In this document: positions 1 through 9,850 of the stretch, in pieces
How positions within the stretch are numbered: position 1 is the stretch's first letter
Layout: every line of letters starts with the position of its first letter
Source of the DNA: Comamonadaceae bacterium
GTDB lineage: Bacteria; Pseudomonadota; Gammaproteobacteria; Burkholderiales; Burkholderiaceae_C
Direction of reading: 5' to 3'
Assembly (NCBI GenBank): GCA_947454955.1
Contig: CANGLW010000004.1
Span: 1-64,000 of the forward strand
Length of the DNA stretch: 64,000 nt
The notes under the pieces: generated by a model
What the model saw: only the letters and a program-made list of their open reading frames with translations
Database searches by the model: none
What the model was told of the DNA's origin: nothing
Program-made: the position numbers and the translations under genes

Positions 1-192
1 GATCACCTCAAAACCGTTGGTCAAGCGCACTTTGGCAACTTTACGCAGAGCGGAGTTAGGCTTCTTAGGCGTTGTGGTGTACACACGGGTGCACACACCG
101 CGACGCTGCGGAGAATTTTGCATCGCAGGGCTCTTGGATTTGGTCGTTTCGACCTCGCGCCCCTGACGCACTAGTTGGTTAATGGTTGGCAT
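1..192 (-). CDS. rpsL: 30S ribosomal protein S12, 5' part (runs off the left edge)
   Basis: Read on the minus strand from the ATG at 192. The first 64 codons match the universally conserved start of S12: [12 protein letters not shown] followed by the [19 protein letters not shown] segment. S12 sits at the decoding centre of the small ribosomal subunit and helps control translational fidelity. The KKPNSA segment carries the lysine that is altered in streptomycin-resistant mutants; the wild-type lysines are present. The gene continues beyond base 1, where rpsG and fusA would normally follow in the str operon. Identification is essentially certain; only the 3' part is missing. Confidence 0.97.
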   Translation of the reverse strand, partial: MPTINQLVRQGREVETTKSKSPAMQNSPQRRGVCTRVYTTTPKKPNSALRKVAKVRLTNGFEVI

Positions 193-347
193 TAAAACGT
201 CCCTCAACGTTTGATTAAAACGAAAACGTGAATCCCTTCGGAAATTCCGAAAAGCCTTCTAGTGTACCCGCTTTTAGGTCAGCAGGGCGGCTTTAGGCGC
301 AAAGCGGGCTCAAAAGCCTCTTTAAGAGCCTCTTTGTCAGAGGCAAA
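193..347. other. rpsL upstream region with hairpin after the carboxypeptidase gene
   Basis: Noncoding gap between rpsL and the stop of the downstream minus-strand gene. A 6-bp hairpin, GCCTCT-TTGTC-AGAGGC (328-344), lies 4 bp beyond that stop. It could mark transcript end, but it has no good U-tract on the minus strand. A TACACT hexamer read on the minus strand (261-266) could be the rpsL -10 box, but no convincing -35 was found. Confidence 0.35.
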
Positions 348-1538
348 TCACTTGATCCAGAGCCGTACCGCATCCCAGGCGCGGCCGATCACACCGGCCT
401 GCGCAACCGGCTCCAGGGCCGTCAAAGGCACGTCGATGAGCGGCTGGTCAGCCAGCACCACCTTGAGCACCCCCACCTCTTGACCCTTGGTCAGGGGCGC
501 GACCAGCGGATCCGGGCGCACCACCTGGGTGGTGATTTTGCCGCCAGAGCCCGCCGGAACCGCCACCACAATGGCTGCAGGCCGGCCGAGCTTGACGGTC
601 GACTCGTTGCCCTTCCAAACCTTGGGCGTGACCACCGCCTGCCCGCCGTCAAACAGCTTGATGGCGTCAAACGCGGTGTAGCCCCAGTTCAGCAGCTTTT
701 GCGACTCGTTGGCTCGCGCCTGCTCGCTGACCGTGCCCAGCACGATGCTGATCAATCGGCGCTGGCCCGCTGCGCCACCCGCGCCCAAGCCCGGGGCTTC
801 ACGCTTGGCTGTGGCAATCAGGCAGTAGCCCGCGGCCTCAGTGTGGCCGGTTTTGAGGCCATCCACACTCGGGTCACGGAACAGCAGAAGGTTGCGGTTG
901 GTGTCGTTGGCCTTGGGCGTGCCCTCGTAACGGTATTTCTGCACCGCGTAATAAGGCACGTACTCGGGAAAGTCACGCATCAGGCGCGAGGCCAAGAGGC
1001 TCAGGTCACGCGCGGTGGTGGTGTGGCCCGCCTCGGTCAGGCCTTCAGGGTTTTTGTAGCCGGTGTTTTTCATGCCCAGCACCTTGGCCTGCTCGTTCAT
1101 GAGCTGCACAAAGCGCTCCACGGTGCCACCCACGCCCTCGGCCAAGGCCACGGTCGCGTCATTGCCTGACTGAACAATCATGCCTTTGATGAGGTCTTCG
1201 ACCGGCACCTTCATCTTGGGGTCGATGAACATGCGCGAGCCAGGCATGCGCCAAGCGCGCTCGCTTACTGGCAGGGTTTGCTTGAGGTCGATTTTTTTGA
1301 GCTTGAGCGCATCAAACACCAGGTAAGCGGTCATCAGCTTGGTCAGCGATGCAGGCTCCACCGGGCTGTCGATGTCTTTGGCCGCCAGGATCTGGTTGGC
1401 TGTGATGTCCATCAGCAAATACGAACGGGCCGCCACCTCGGGGGGTTGGGGCATGCCTTGCGCCCGGGCAGGCGAACTCACGAGTGAAAACACGGGCAAG
1501 ACCAGGGCCAGCGCCAAAGCGCCAAAGATTTTTTTCAT
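348..1538 (-). CDS. dacC: D-alanyl-D-alanine carboxypeptidase, PBP5/6 type
   Basis: A 396-residue periplasmic serine peptidase that removes the terminal D-Ala from peptidoglycan stem peptides. A signal peptide is visible (MKKIFGAL, hydrophobic core, ARA-Q cleavage site near residue 26). The three penicillin-binding motifs are in order: SLTK with the nucleophilic Ser at about 64 and Lys 67, SGN at 124-126, and KTG at 229-231. After the catalytic domain comes a beta-rich C-terminal domain and a C-terminal amphipathic tail (WDAVRLWIK) that in PBP5/6 anchors the protein to the inner membrane. Length and domain order are normal for the family. The paralogue name (dacA versus dacC) cannot be fixed from sequence alone. 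Confidence 0.93.
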   Translation of the reverse strand: MKKIFGALALALVLPVFSLVSSPARAQGMPQPPEVAARSYLLMDITANQILAAKDIDSPVEPASLTKLMTAYLVFDALKLKKIDLKQTLPVSERAWRMPGSRMFIDPKMKVPVEDLIKGMIVQSGNDATVALAEGVGGTVERFVQLMNEQAKVLGMKNTGYKNPEGLTEAGHTTTARDLSLLASRLMRDFPEYVPYYAVQKYRYEGTPKANDTNRNLLLFRDPSVDGLKTGHTEAAGYCLIATAKREAPGLGAGGAAGQRRLISIVLGTVSEQARANESQKLLNWGYTAFDAIKLFDGGQAVVTPKVWKGNESTVKLGRPAAIVVAVPAGSGGKITTQVVRPDPLVAPLTKGQEVGVLKVVLADQPLIDVPLTALEPVAQAGVIGRAWDAVRLWIK

Positions 1539-1550
1539 AGGGGTACTGAT

Positions 1551-2189
1551 TCAATCCACGGTGGCGCTGAGATGGCGCACCACCAAACTTTTCAACAAAG
1601 GCAATTGTCCGTGAAAGAAGTGCCCACCTTGGGGCACGACCGTCACCGGCAGGTTCTGGGGACGCGCCCAGTCCATCACACCGCTCAAGGCCACGGTGTC
1701 GTCGTTCTCGCCATGCACCACCAGGGTTTTGGTGTGCAACTCTGCGGGCAGGGCTGCCACTTGGAAGCGGCTGGCCGCCGTGCCCACCATCACCACCTTG
1801 CCCACCTCGCGTGCAGGCCACAGTTGCATGAGAGCCTGGCTCATCACAAACGAACCAAAAGAAAACCCCGCCAGGGCCAAGGCGCCCTGGGGTGCGGTTT
1901 GCGCCACCACGGCCAGGAAGTCTTCGGTCTCGCCGCGGCCTTCGTCATGCACGCCCTGGGTCTGGCCCACGCCACGAAAGTTAAAACGCACCGTGCGCCA
2001 GCCGCATTGCACGAAGGCACGCGCCAGGGTCTGCACCACCTTGTTGTCCATGGTGCCGCCAAACAAAGGGTGCGGGTGCGCCACGATGGCCGTGCCCTGC
2101 AAGCTCGCACCATGTGCAGGCTCATCCAACAAGGCTTCGATCACGCCCACCGGGCCTTGCAGCAGCAGGCGTTGGGTTTGCGCGTTCAT
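1551..2189 (-). CDS. alpha/beta hydrolase of the small HPHPLFGG type
   Basis: A 212-residue cytoplasmic alpha/beta hydrolase. Starting at the ATG at 2189, it has the HPHPLFGGTMDN segment (residues 38-49) typical of this family, the nucleophile elbow GFSFG (Ser about 110), an HGENDD acid region and a late GGHFFHG histidine. The physiological substrate is not known for this family. An in-frame extension upstream to 2354 exists, but it runs through the preceding gene. The chosen start leaves a 2-bp gap from the ferredoxin-like gene, consistent with one transcript. It is close to the carboxypeptidase downstream, so the genes may be co-transcribed. Confidence 0.85.
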   Translation of the reverse strand: MNAQTQRLLLQGPVGVIEALLDEPAHGASLQGTAIVAHPHPLFGGTMDNKVVQTLARAFVQCGWRTVRFNFRGVGQTQGVHDEGRGETEDFLAVVAQTAPQGALALAGFSFGSFVMSQALMQLWPAREVGKVVMVGTAASRFQVAALPAELHTKTLVVHGENDDTVALSGVMDWARPQNLPVTVVPQGGHFFHGQLPLLKSLVVRHLSATVD

Positions 2190-2191
2190 GT

Positions 2192-2536
2192 TCAGCGTCC
2201 CAGTTCGGGCGGGGTGAGCAAACGCTCCACCACCTGGCCGTTTTTGAGGTGCGAGTTGACGATCTCGTCGATGTCGCTCTGGTCCACATAGCTGTACCAC
2301 ACGCCCTCGGGGTAGACCACGGCCACGGGGCCGGCCGCGCAGCGGTCCAGGCATCCGGCTTTGTTCACTCGCACGCCACCGGCACCGGCCAGGCCCGCGG
2401 CCTTGACCGAGGCTTTGCAGTGGTCAAACGCGGCTTGTGCGTTGTGTTGGGCGCAGCAAGCATCGCCGTTGCTGCGTTCGTTCAAACAAAAGAAGATGTG
2501 GTGTTTGAAATAAGGGGTGGGGGCTGATGTGCTCAT
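2192..2536 (-). CDS. (2Fe-2S) thioredoxin-fold ferredoxin
   Basis: A 114-residue protein with the Cys pattern of the thioredoxin-like [2Fe-2S] ferredoxins: Cys17, then Cys27/28, and the pair GCLDRC at 62-66 followed by AAGPVAVVYPEG. These proteins bind one [2Fe-2S] cluster, but their electron partners are usually unknown. The extra adjacent cysteine (27/28) means the fourth ligand cannot be assigned by eye. It ends 2 bp before the alpha/beta hydrolase start, so the pair is probably an operon. There is no signal peptide, so it should be cytoplasmic. Confidence 0.85.
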   Translation of the reverse strand: MSTSAPTPYFKHHIFFCLNERSNGDACCAQHNAQAAFDHCKASVKAAGLAGAGGVRVNKAGCLDRCAAGPVAVVYPEGVWYSYVDQSDIDEIVNSHLKNGQVVERLLTPPELGR

Positions 2537-2579
2537 GCCCTGATTTTAGGTTTGCCCGCATGAGCGCGCGGCGTCGGGC

Positions 2580-3701
2580 TTAACGGCCCTCTTCATGCGC
2601 CCACAAACGGGCGGTGACCACCATCAAAGCGGCATAAGGCCACAACCAGCCCAGCCATTGGCCCACGCCATGAAAACGGATGAAGCGGCCCTGCTCCCAA
2701 GCCTGCAAGGTTTGTGCAAAGTACGCGCCTTCAGGGGCTTGGTTGATGATGCTCAAATCCGCCCCCAAGGCCAGCAGCATCAGGGCCGCACTCACCCGCG
2801 GCGGCACCTGGCGCACGATCAAAAGCGCACACACCGCCGCGCCCAGCCCCAGACCCAAGAGCACCTGCGGGGTGAACCAGGCCCAAGCATGGCTAGGCCC
2901 GTAACTCAGGGCGGCCGACAAGGCCGACCCGCCCAAGGCACACACCAAGACCCCCGCACTGAGCAACCAGCGCGGCACACGTTGCGGCACGATGGACAAG
3001 CCCAGCAGGCAAGGTGCCAGCAGCCCCAAGCTCACGCACAGCATCTCGGTGGCAGGCAGCAAAGGTTGCAACTCAGGCGCAGGCAACAGCGGGCCATCCC
3101 ACCAGTTGATGTCTTCGATCCACTCAGAGAACTCCAACGCAAAACGCTCAAACACCTGCCCTAAACCCAGGGGCACCGCGGCCGGGTAGAGCAAGGCCAG
3201 GGGCCACAAGGCCATGAGGACCATGCCGCCAGTGGCATCGGGCAAAAACCACCGCGAGCGAAAACGGCTCCAGCGCGAGAGCAAACCCCAACGCTCCATG
3301 CCCGCGGCCAGCAGTGCCCCCAAGAGCGCGCCCAGCGCATTGAGCAAGCTGTCGAGTTGCGAGGGCACGCGCGCAGGCAGAAAACTTTGCAGGGCTTCCA
3401 TGAGGCCCGACAAGACACAGGCCAAGCCCCAAGCCACCCACACCGGGTGACGCCATGCGCCGCCACGGCGCCCCCCCTGACGGCTGCGCATCAAAGCCAG
3501 GGCCAGCAAAAAGCCCAAAGGCATGTAACCCAAGACATTGGAGACCACGTCAAACCCGCTCCAGTAGCGTGGCCAGGGGGCGGTGACGAATTGGTGCAGG
3601 CTCACGCCCTGATCGCGCCAACCCTCAAAGGGGTAAAGGCTGGCGTAAATCACCAGACCCGCATAGACCCAGGCAAGTGGCCATGCGGCGGTTTTGTGCA
3701 T
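2580..3701 (-). CDS. VanZ family membrane protein
   Basis: A 373-residue integral membrane protein. The ATG at 3701 begins MHKTAAWPLAWVYAGLV with the first transmembrane segment. The VanZ-type core follows (SLYPFEGWRDQG, DVVSNVLGYMPLGFLLA, then a LDSLLNALGALLGA segment), and several hydrophobic helices make up the C-terminal half. VanZ proteins confer low-level teicoplanin resistance in enterococci, but the role of proteobacterial members is unknown. A 45-residue upstream extension was rejected because it runs back into the HemJ-like gene. The gene starts 2 bp after that gene's stop, suggesting co-transcription. Confidence 0.82.
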   Translation of the reverse strand: MHKTAAWPLAWVYAGLVIYASLYPFEGWRDQGVSLHQFVTAPWPRYWSGFDVVSNVLGYMPLGFLLALALMRSRQGGRRGGAWRHPVWVAWGLACVLSGLMEALQSFLPARVPSQLDSLLNALGALLGALLAAGMERWGLLSRWSRFRSRWFLPDATGGMVLMALWPLALLYPAAVPLGLGQVFERFALEFSEWIEDINWWDGPLLPAPELQPLLPATEMLCVSLGLLAPCLLGLSIVPQRVPRWLLSAGVLVCALGGSALSAALSYGPSHAWAWFTPQVLLGLGLGAAVCALLIVRQVPPRVSAALMLLALGADLSIINQAPEGAYFAQTLQAWEQGRFIRFHGVGQWLGWLWPYAALMVVTARLWAHEEGR

Positions 3702-3703
3702 GG

Positions 3704-5434
<1,731 letters not shown>

Positions 5435-5464
5435 GAGCAACTTCTTCAAACGGGTAGGTGGCCA

Positions 5465-6529
5465 GTGCGGGTTTTCATCATCAATCACTCCCAGGTCAGC
5501 GAAAGCGCAGAGATGCCCGCGCAGTTGCCTGCGTCGGGTTTTGTGTGGGTGAGCTGTGCGCGCCAAGAGTTCGCGCAACGGCAAGCCGAGGTACAACACC
5601 AACTGCAAAGCCTGTGTGGTTTGAGCCTGGTGGACCTGCACATCTCTGACCTGCTCAACGCGCAACTGCCTTCGCATTACGACTTCACCTCGCAGTACGA
5701 CCTGCTGGTGTTTCGGCGCCTGGCCACCAGCGCGAGCAAGTCTGGCGCCTCAGCCGTGCTGGAACGGATTGACACCAGCCCGGTGGGCTTTGCGCTGTTT
5801 GACCGCCTGTTGTTGAGCGTTCACCCCGACGACTGCGGGGTGCGCGATGCCTTCGCCACCAAATTGCTGGCCATGGCCTCGAGCGAATCGCGTGCCAATG
5901 GCGTGCGCTTGCCCGCCAGCCCCGCCGACTTGATGCTGCGCGTGGTCAACACGATTGTGGACGGCTACCTGGACCTGCGCCGCGAACTCTCAGCGCAACT
6001 CGAGCACTGGCAAAGCCAGTTGCTCAACCCGTATTCACGTTTCTCAAACTGGGGTGCCTTGCTGCAAGCCCGGCAAGGTTTGCACCAGCTCGACGAGGTG
6101 TGTGAAGACCAGCGCGCCGCGGTGCAAGACTGGATTGAAACCCTCAAGTCCTGGCCTGACCCACAAGGCAACGCCGAGCAACGCGACCGCGACTTGCTGC
6201 ATGTGCGCAGCCGTGATGTGCTCGAGCATATCGAGCGGGTGGTTCACCATGTGCGCCGCCTGGAGCAAAGCGTGGAGACCGCGGTGCAGATGCACTACAA
6301 CGCGCAAAGCAACCGCACCAACGACATCATGCGCACGCTCACCGTGCTCACCGCCATCTTCATGCCGCTGAATTTGATTGCCGCGATCTTCGGCATGAAC
6401 TTCGAGGTGATTCCCCTGGTGCACAACGCCAAAGGATTTTGGTGGGCCATGGTGGCCATGGGCTTGATCGCCGGTGCTTTGGGTGTGCTGTTTTGGCGCA
6501 AACGTTATCTGGGGAACAAAGACGTTTGA
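5465..6529 (+). CDS. corA: CorA family magnesium/divalent cation transporter
   Basis: A 354-residue inner-membrane channel-type transporter for Mg2+ or related cations. It has a long soluble N-terminal domain rich in helices and two C-terminal transmembrane segments. The first ends with the signature GMN (in AAIFGMNFEVIPLV) and the second is followed by a basic tail (FWRKRYLG). The start is GTG at 5465, preceded by an AGGTGG ribosome-binding site. It lies 30 bp after hemB and could share its transcript. Metal preference (Mg, Co, Zn) cannot be told from sequence. Confidence 0.9.
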   Translation: MRVFIINHSQVSESAEMPAQLPASGFVWVSCARQEFAQRQAEVQHQLQSLCGLSLVDLHISDLLNAQLPSHYDFTSQYDLLVFRRLATSASKSGASAVLERIDTSPVGFALFDRLLLSVHPDDCGVRDAFATKLLAMASSESRANGVRLPASPADLMLRVVNTIVDGYLDLRRELSAQLEHWQSQLLNPYSRFSNWGALLQARQGLHQLDEVCEDQRAAVQDWIETLKSWPDPQGNAEQRDRDLLHVRSRDVLEHIERVVHHVRRLEQSVETAVQMHYNAQSNRTNDIMRTLTVLTAIFMPLNLIAAIFGMNFEVIPLVHNAKGFWWAMVAMGLIAGALGVLFWRKRYLGNKDV

Positions 6530-6553
6530 GATCAATATGGTTTTTTAAGCCTC

Positions 6554-6571
6554 TAGGCCTTACCAGGCCTA
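6554..6571. terminator. hairpin between convergent corA and LON-domain genes
   Basis: TAGGCCT, loop TACC, AGGCCTA: a perfect 7-bp stem in the 51-bp convergent gap. There is no U-tract directly after it on either strand (a T6 run precedes it at 6541-6546), so termination activity is only plausible. Confidence 0.35.
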
Positions 6572-6580
6572 ACTGTTGAG

Positions 6581-7204
6581 CTACTTTTTCTGTAGCACTT
6601 CCAGCAAATCACCCATCAGCTCGAGCCTGAGCAAAGGGTTGTCCAAGGCCATCATCTGCTGCTTGGTGGCCAGGGGCATGGGCAACAATTCCGCACAGCG
6701 GTTGGACAACCAGCCCGCGTCATCCCAGTCTTGCGGCTTGGCTTGCGGCCAGCGATCGGCCACGCTGCGTAAGGCTTGTTGTACCGGCAGCAAGTCTGGC
6801 GGCACCGGCACCACAGGGTCAGGTTTGAGCAAGGTGGCCTGCCCCACCCACAGGCCGTGGGTGAGTTGCCGAGATTCGCTCAGGCTGAAACGCCGCCCCG
6901 CTTTGCAGCGGATGAAAATCAAACCGGGCTGCGGCCGTTCCAGTTCTTCAATGTGCGCCAGGGTGCCTACGCTGTGAAACTGCTCGGCGGCAAAGCCTTC
7001 GTCTTGGCTGGTGCGTTGACGCACCTCGCTGCCGCGCGTGAGGCCCACCACCCCGAAAGGCTGGCCGGTCTTCCACGCGCGGGTGACCATGTCGAGGTAA
7101 CGCACCTCGAAGATCTGCAAAGCCAAATCCCCGCCCGGAAACAACACACTGCCCAAGGGGAACAAGGGCAAGTCGGTGATGAGATCCGGCTCGGGGGAGC
7201 TCAT
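6581..7204 (-). CDS. LON N-terminal (substrate-binding) domain protein
   Basis: A 207-residue stand-alone LON substrate-binding domain with no AAA+ or protease domain. The N-terminal LPLFPLGSVLFPGGDLALQIFEVRYLDMV is the classic LON-NTD opening, and a helical C-terminal part follows. Such proteins are widespread in Burkholderiales. They are thought to recognise protein or peptide substrates, but no function is established. It lies 38 bp upstream on the coding strand of the dienelactone hydrolase stop and may be the last gene of that minus-strand run. Confidence 0.85.
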   Translation of the reverse strand: MSSPEPDLITDLPLFPLGSVLFPGGDLALQIFEVRYLDMVTRAWKTGQPFGVVGLTRGSEVRQRTSQDEGFAAEQFHSVGTLAHIEELERPQPGLIFIRCKAGRRFSLSESRQLTHGLWVGQATLLKPDPVVPVPPDLLPVQQALRSVADRWPQAKPQDWDDAGWLSNRCAELLPMPLATKQQMMALDNPLLRLELMGDLLEVLQKK

Positions 7205-7242
7205 GCTTATCGGATCATCAGTGCAGGCTCATGCGGCTGAAC

Positions 7243-7926
7243 TCAGCCGATGTGCTGCGCCAAAAAGGCCAGGGTGCGTTCACGTGCCAGTTGTGCTGCC
7301 GGCGCGTTGAACGAACCGCGTTGGTCGCAGTTAAAGCCGTGGTTGGCCGCGTACACATGCACCTGCACCGCGGGGTGCGCGGCTTTGAAGGCCTCCACGC
7401 CGTCCAGGGGGATCCAATGGTCCTGGTCGCCAAAGTGGGCCATCACCGGGCACTTCGCGCTTCGGGCCACTTCTTCAGGGGTGGTCACACCGCCGCCGTA
7501 ATAAGGCACGGCCGCACTCACGCCACTCAGTAAACAGGCGCTGCGCCAGGTCAGCAAGCCGCCCCAGCAAAAACCCAGCACCGCCACTTTGCCGCCACTG
7601 TGCTGGGCAGCGTAGTTCACCGCGGCCTGGATGTCTTGCAGCACACCGGGTGCGGGCAAGGCTTCGACCGCGTTTTTCAGGCCAAAGCCGCTGCCCATGT
7701 CGGCCTCGGTGTAGCCCAGCTCCACGCCGGTTTGCACCCGCGCAAAGGTGGCTGGCGCCACAGCCAAGTAACCGGCGGCGGCGTAGCCGTCTGCCACCGA
7801 GCGGATGTGCGAGTTCACGCCAAAAATTTCTTGCAACACCACCACCGCGCCTTTGGCTTTGCCGACGGGTTGGGCCACATAAGCATCGAAAGTTTGGCCG
7901 TCAGCGGCCGTCAATGTCACGTTCAT
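7243..7926 (-). CDS. dienelactone hydrolase family protein
   Basis: A 227-residue alpha/beta hydrolase of the dienelactone (carboxymethylenebutenolidase) family, which opens lactone rings in chloroaromatic ring-cleavage pathways. The catalytic Cys is visible in LGFCWGG (about 120), with the acid in FGDQDHWIP and the histidine in ANHGF, giving the Cys-Asp-His triad. The start overlaps the stop of the upstream HCCA-isomerase-like gene by 4 bp (ATGA), so the two are translationally coupled. Many genomes carry such paralogues without chloroaromatic degradation, so the substrate is open. Confidence 0.9.
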   Translation of the reverse strand: MNVTLTAADGQTFDAYVAQPVGKAKGAVVVLQEIFGVNSHIRSVADGYAAAGYLAVAPATFARVQTGVELGYTEADMGSGFGLKNAVEALPAPGVLQDIQAAVNYAAQHSGGKVAVLGFCWGGLLTWRSACLLSGVSAAVPYYGGGVTTPEEVARSAKCPVMAHFGDQDHWIPLDGVEAFKAAHPAVQVHVYAANHGFNCDQRGSFNAPAAQLARERTLAFLAQHIG

Positions 7927-8525
7927 GCGCGTTCCTTCAACTTACGTTCCAGAAAATCGAGGCGGTCCTGGCCCCAGAAAATTTCACCCTCCACCACATA
8001 GCTCGGCGCGCCGAACACGCCCGCATCAATGGCCTTTTGGGTGTCGGCCTCATAGCGCTCGTGCACCGCTTGGCTGTACGACTGCTCCAAGCGCTGGGCA
8101 CTCAAACCTTGCTCGGTCAACAACTCGGCGAGCACCTTGGCGTCAGCAATGTTGCGCTCTTGCGCCCAGCAGGCGCCCAACACCGCACCGGTGATGCGCA
8201 AAGCGGCTTGCTCGCCATCGTGCATGTCCACCGCGATGATGAGGCGGGCCGCATCGTCACCAGCGACAGGGAAGAATTTAGGCTGCACATGCAACGGTGC
8301 ATTCAGGTACTCGCTGTAACGCTTGAGTTCGAGCAAGCGGTAAGCCTGGCGCTGGGGTGCGCGTTTGCCCAAAGGCAGGCCACCGGAAATGGGAAACACC
8401 TTGCCACCGAGGTCCACAGGCAGCACACGCACATTAACTTTGGCGGCGCTGGTGATGTCCACAAAGCGTTGATGGCCCAAATAGGCCCAAGGGCTTTGCG
8501 GTGCGAAGTAATAGTCGACGGTCAT
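7923..8525 (-). CDS. 2-hydroxychromene-2-carboxylate isomerase-like protein (GST kappa/DsbA fold)
   Basis: A 200-residue thioredoxin-fold protein whose N-terminus, YYFAPQSPWAYLGHQRF, matches the kappa-class GST/HCCA isomerase signature, with the catalytic Ser in SPWAY. A late segment, GVFGAPSYVVEGEIFWGQDRLDFLE, matches the family's cis-Pro region. HCCA isomerase acts in naphthalene degradation using glutathione, but most homologues have unassigned substrates. The ATG at 8525 fits the family start; the much longer open frame to 9020 is antisense to the SDR gene. The gene is coupled to the dienelactone hydrolase and divergent from the SDR gene. Confidence 0.87.
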   Translation of the reverse strand: MTVDYYFAPQSPWAYLGHQRFVDITSAAKVNVRVLPVDLGGKVFPISGGLPLGKRAPQRQAYRLLELKRYSEYLNAPLHVQPKFFPVAGDDAARLIIAVDMHDGEQAALRITGAVLGACWAQERNIADAKVLAELLTEQGLSAQRLEQSYSQAVHERYEADTQKAIDAGVFGAPSYVVEGEIFWGQDRLDFLERKLKERA

Positions 8526-8618
8526 GTCTCTCCTTGTTGTTGTGGGGTGCGCCGCTGTGACAGCTGTTGCACAGCGGCTCATGTTATCTTGCGGCTGAGA
8601 TTTTTGCAGGAGACACAC

Positions 8619-9365
8619 ATGGATCGAGTCCTCTTGGTGACGGGTGGCAGCCGAGGCATTGGTGCCGCCACCGCCCTCACCGCTGCCGCCCAGGGTTGGG
8701 CCGTCGCCGTGAACTACACCCACAACTCTTTGGCTGCTGACGAGGTGGTGCGCGACATTCGCAACGCAGGTGGCAACGCGATCACGGTGCAAGCCGATGT
8801 GGCCGATGAACCGCAGGTGCTGGCGATGTTCCAAAAAATCGACGCCAAGCTCGGGCGCATCACCGGCCTGGTCAACAGCGCAGGCGTGGTCGATGTGGCC
8901 GCGCGGGTCGACGAGATGAGCCTGGCACGCTGGCAGCGCATGTTTGCCATCAACGCGCAAGGCACGTTTTTGTGCGCGCGTGAAGCGGTGCGCCGCATGA
9001 GCACCAAGCATGGTGGGCAAGGCGGCGCGATTGTGAACATCAGCAGCGTGGCTTCCACCTTGGGTTCAGCCGGGCAGTATGTGGACTACGCGGCCAGCAA
9101 AGCCGCGGTGGATGTGTTCACCTTAGGTCTGGCGCGCGAAGTGGCCACCGAAGGCATCCGTGTCAACGGTGTGCGTCCAGGTCTGATTGACACCGAAATC
9201 CATGCGAGCGGCGGGCAACCCGACCGCGCGCACCGTCTGGCCGCGACCATCCCCATGCAACGCCCGGGCACCGCCCAAGAGATTGCCAACGCGGTGGTCT
9301 GGTTACTCAGCGATGCCTCGAGTTACGCCACCGGCGCCATGCTCGATGTGACCGGGGGCCGTTGA
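8619..9365 (+). CDS. short-chain dehydrogenase/reductase
   Basis: A 248-residue NAD(P)-dependent oxidoreductase of the classical SDR type. It shows the cofactor motif TGGSRGIG (residues 8-15), the NSAG-type motif, and the catalytic YxxxK as YAASK. The acyl-carrier or acyl-CoA ketoreductase subgroup is plausible from the PMQRPGTAQEIA and YATGAMLDVTGG endings. The ATG at 8619 has a GCAGGAG ribosome-binding site; the open frame upstream to 7650 is antisense to other genes. The stop overlaps the next start (TGATG), so it is coupled to the MaoC and enoyl-CoA hydratase genes. Together they suggest an acyl-CoA modifying route. Confidence 0.93.
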   Translation: MDRVLLVTGGSRGIGAATALTAAAQGWAVAVNYTHNSLAADEVVRDIRNAGGNAITVQADVADEPQVLAMFQKIDAKLGRITGLVNSAGVVDVAARVDEMSLARWQRMFAINAQGTFLCAREAVRRMSTKHGGQGGAIVNISSVASTLGSAGQYVDYAASKAAVDVFTLGLAREVATEGIRVNGVRPGLIDTEIHASGGQPDRAHRLAATIPMQRPGTAQEIANAVVWLLSDASSYATGAMLDVTGGR

Positions 9366-9850
9366 TGATCACCACGTATTGGGAAGACTTGGTGCCTGGC
9401 AGTGTGCGGCAACTCGGCACCGTCACACCCACCCGCGAGGAGATCATTGAATTCGCCCAGAAATTCGACCCGCAGCCTTTCCACCTGACGGATGAGGGCG
9501 GCCAAGCCTCGCTGTTTGGCGGGCTGTGCGCCAGCGGCTGGCACACCTGCAGCATGGCCATGGGCTTGATGGTGCGCAACTTTTTGCTGACGTCCTCCAG
9601 CCTGGGCTCACCAGGTTTGGAAAACATCAAATGGCTCAAACCTGTGTACCCGGGCGACACCCTGCGTTTGGAACATGAAATTCTGGACAGCCGCCCCTCC
9701 AAAAGCAAACCCGATGTGGGACTGACCCGCACCATATGGCGCATGTATAACCAAGACGACGTCTTGGTGATGCACATGGAAGGCGCGTCTATGTTTCGCC
9801 GCCGCCACCCTGCCACCGACACCAGCCCCCTTACATCGTCTTCATCATGA
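9365..9850 (+). CDS. MaoC family dehydratase (hot-dog fold)
   Basis: A 161-residue single hot-dog-fold protein similar to MaoC-type (R)-specific enoyl-CoA hydratases. Visible features include TPTREEIIEFAQKFDPQPFHLTDE, where the Asp and His belong to the hydratase motif, and FGGLCASGWHTCSMAM. Such enzymes hydrate enoyl-CoA or dehydrate hydroxyacyl-CoA. The start ATG overlaps the SDR stop by one base; a TTG one codon earlier is possible. It overlaps the next gene by 4 bp, so the three genes are translationally coupled. Confidence 0.9.
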   Translation: MITTYWEDLVPGSVRQLGTVTPTREEIIEFAQKFDPQPFHLTDEGGQASLFGGLCASGWHTCSMAMGLMVRNFLLTSSSLGSPGLENIKWLKPVYPGDTLRLEHEILDSRPSKSKPDVGLTRTIWRMYNQDDVLVMHMEGASMFRRRHPATDTSPLTSSSS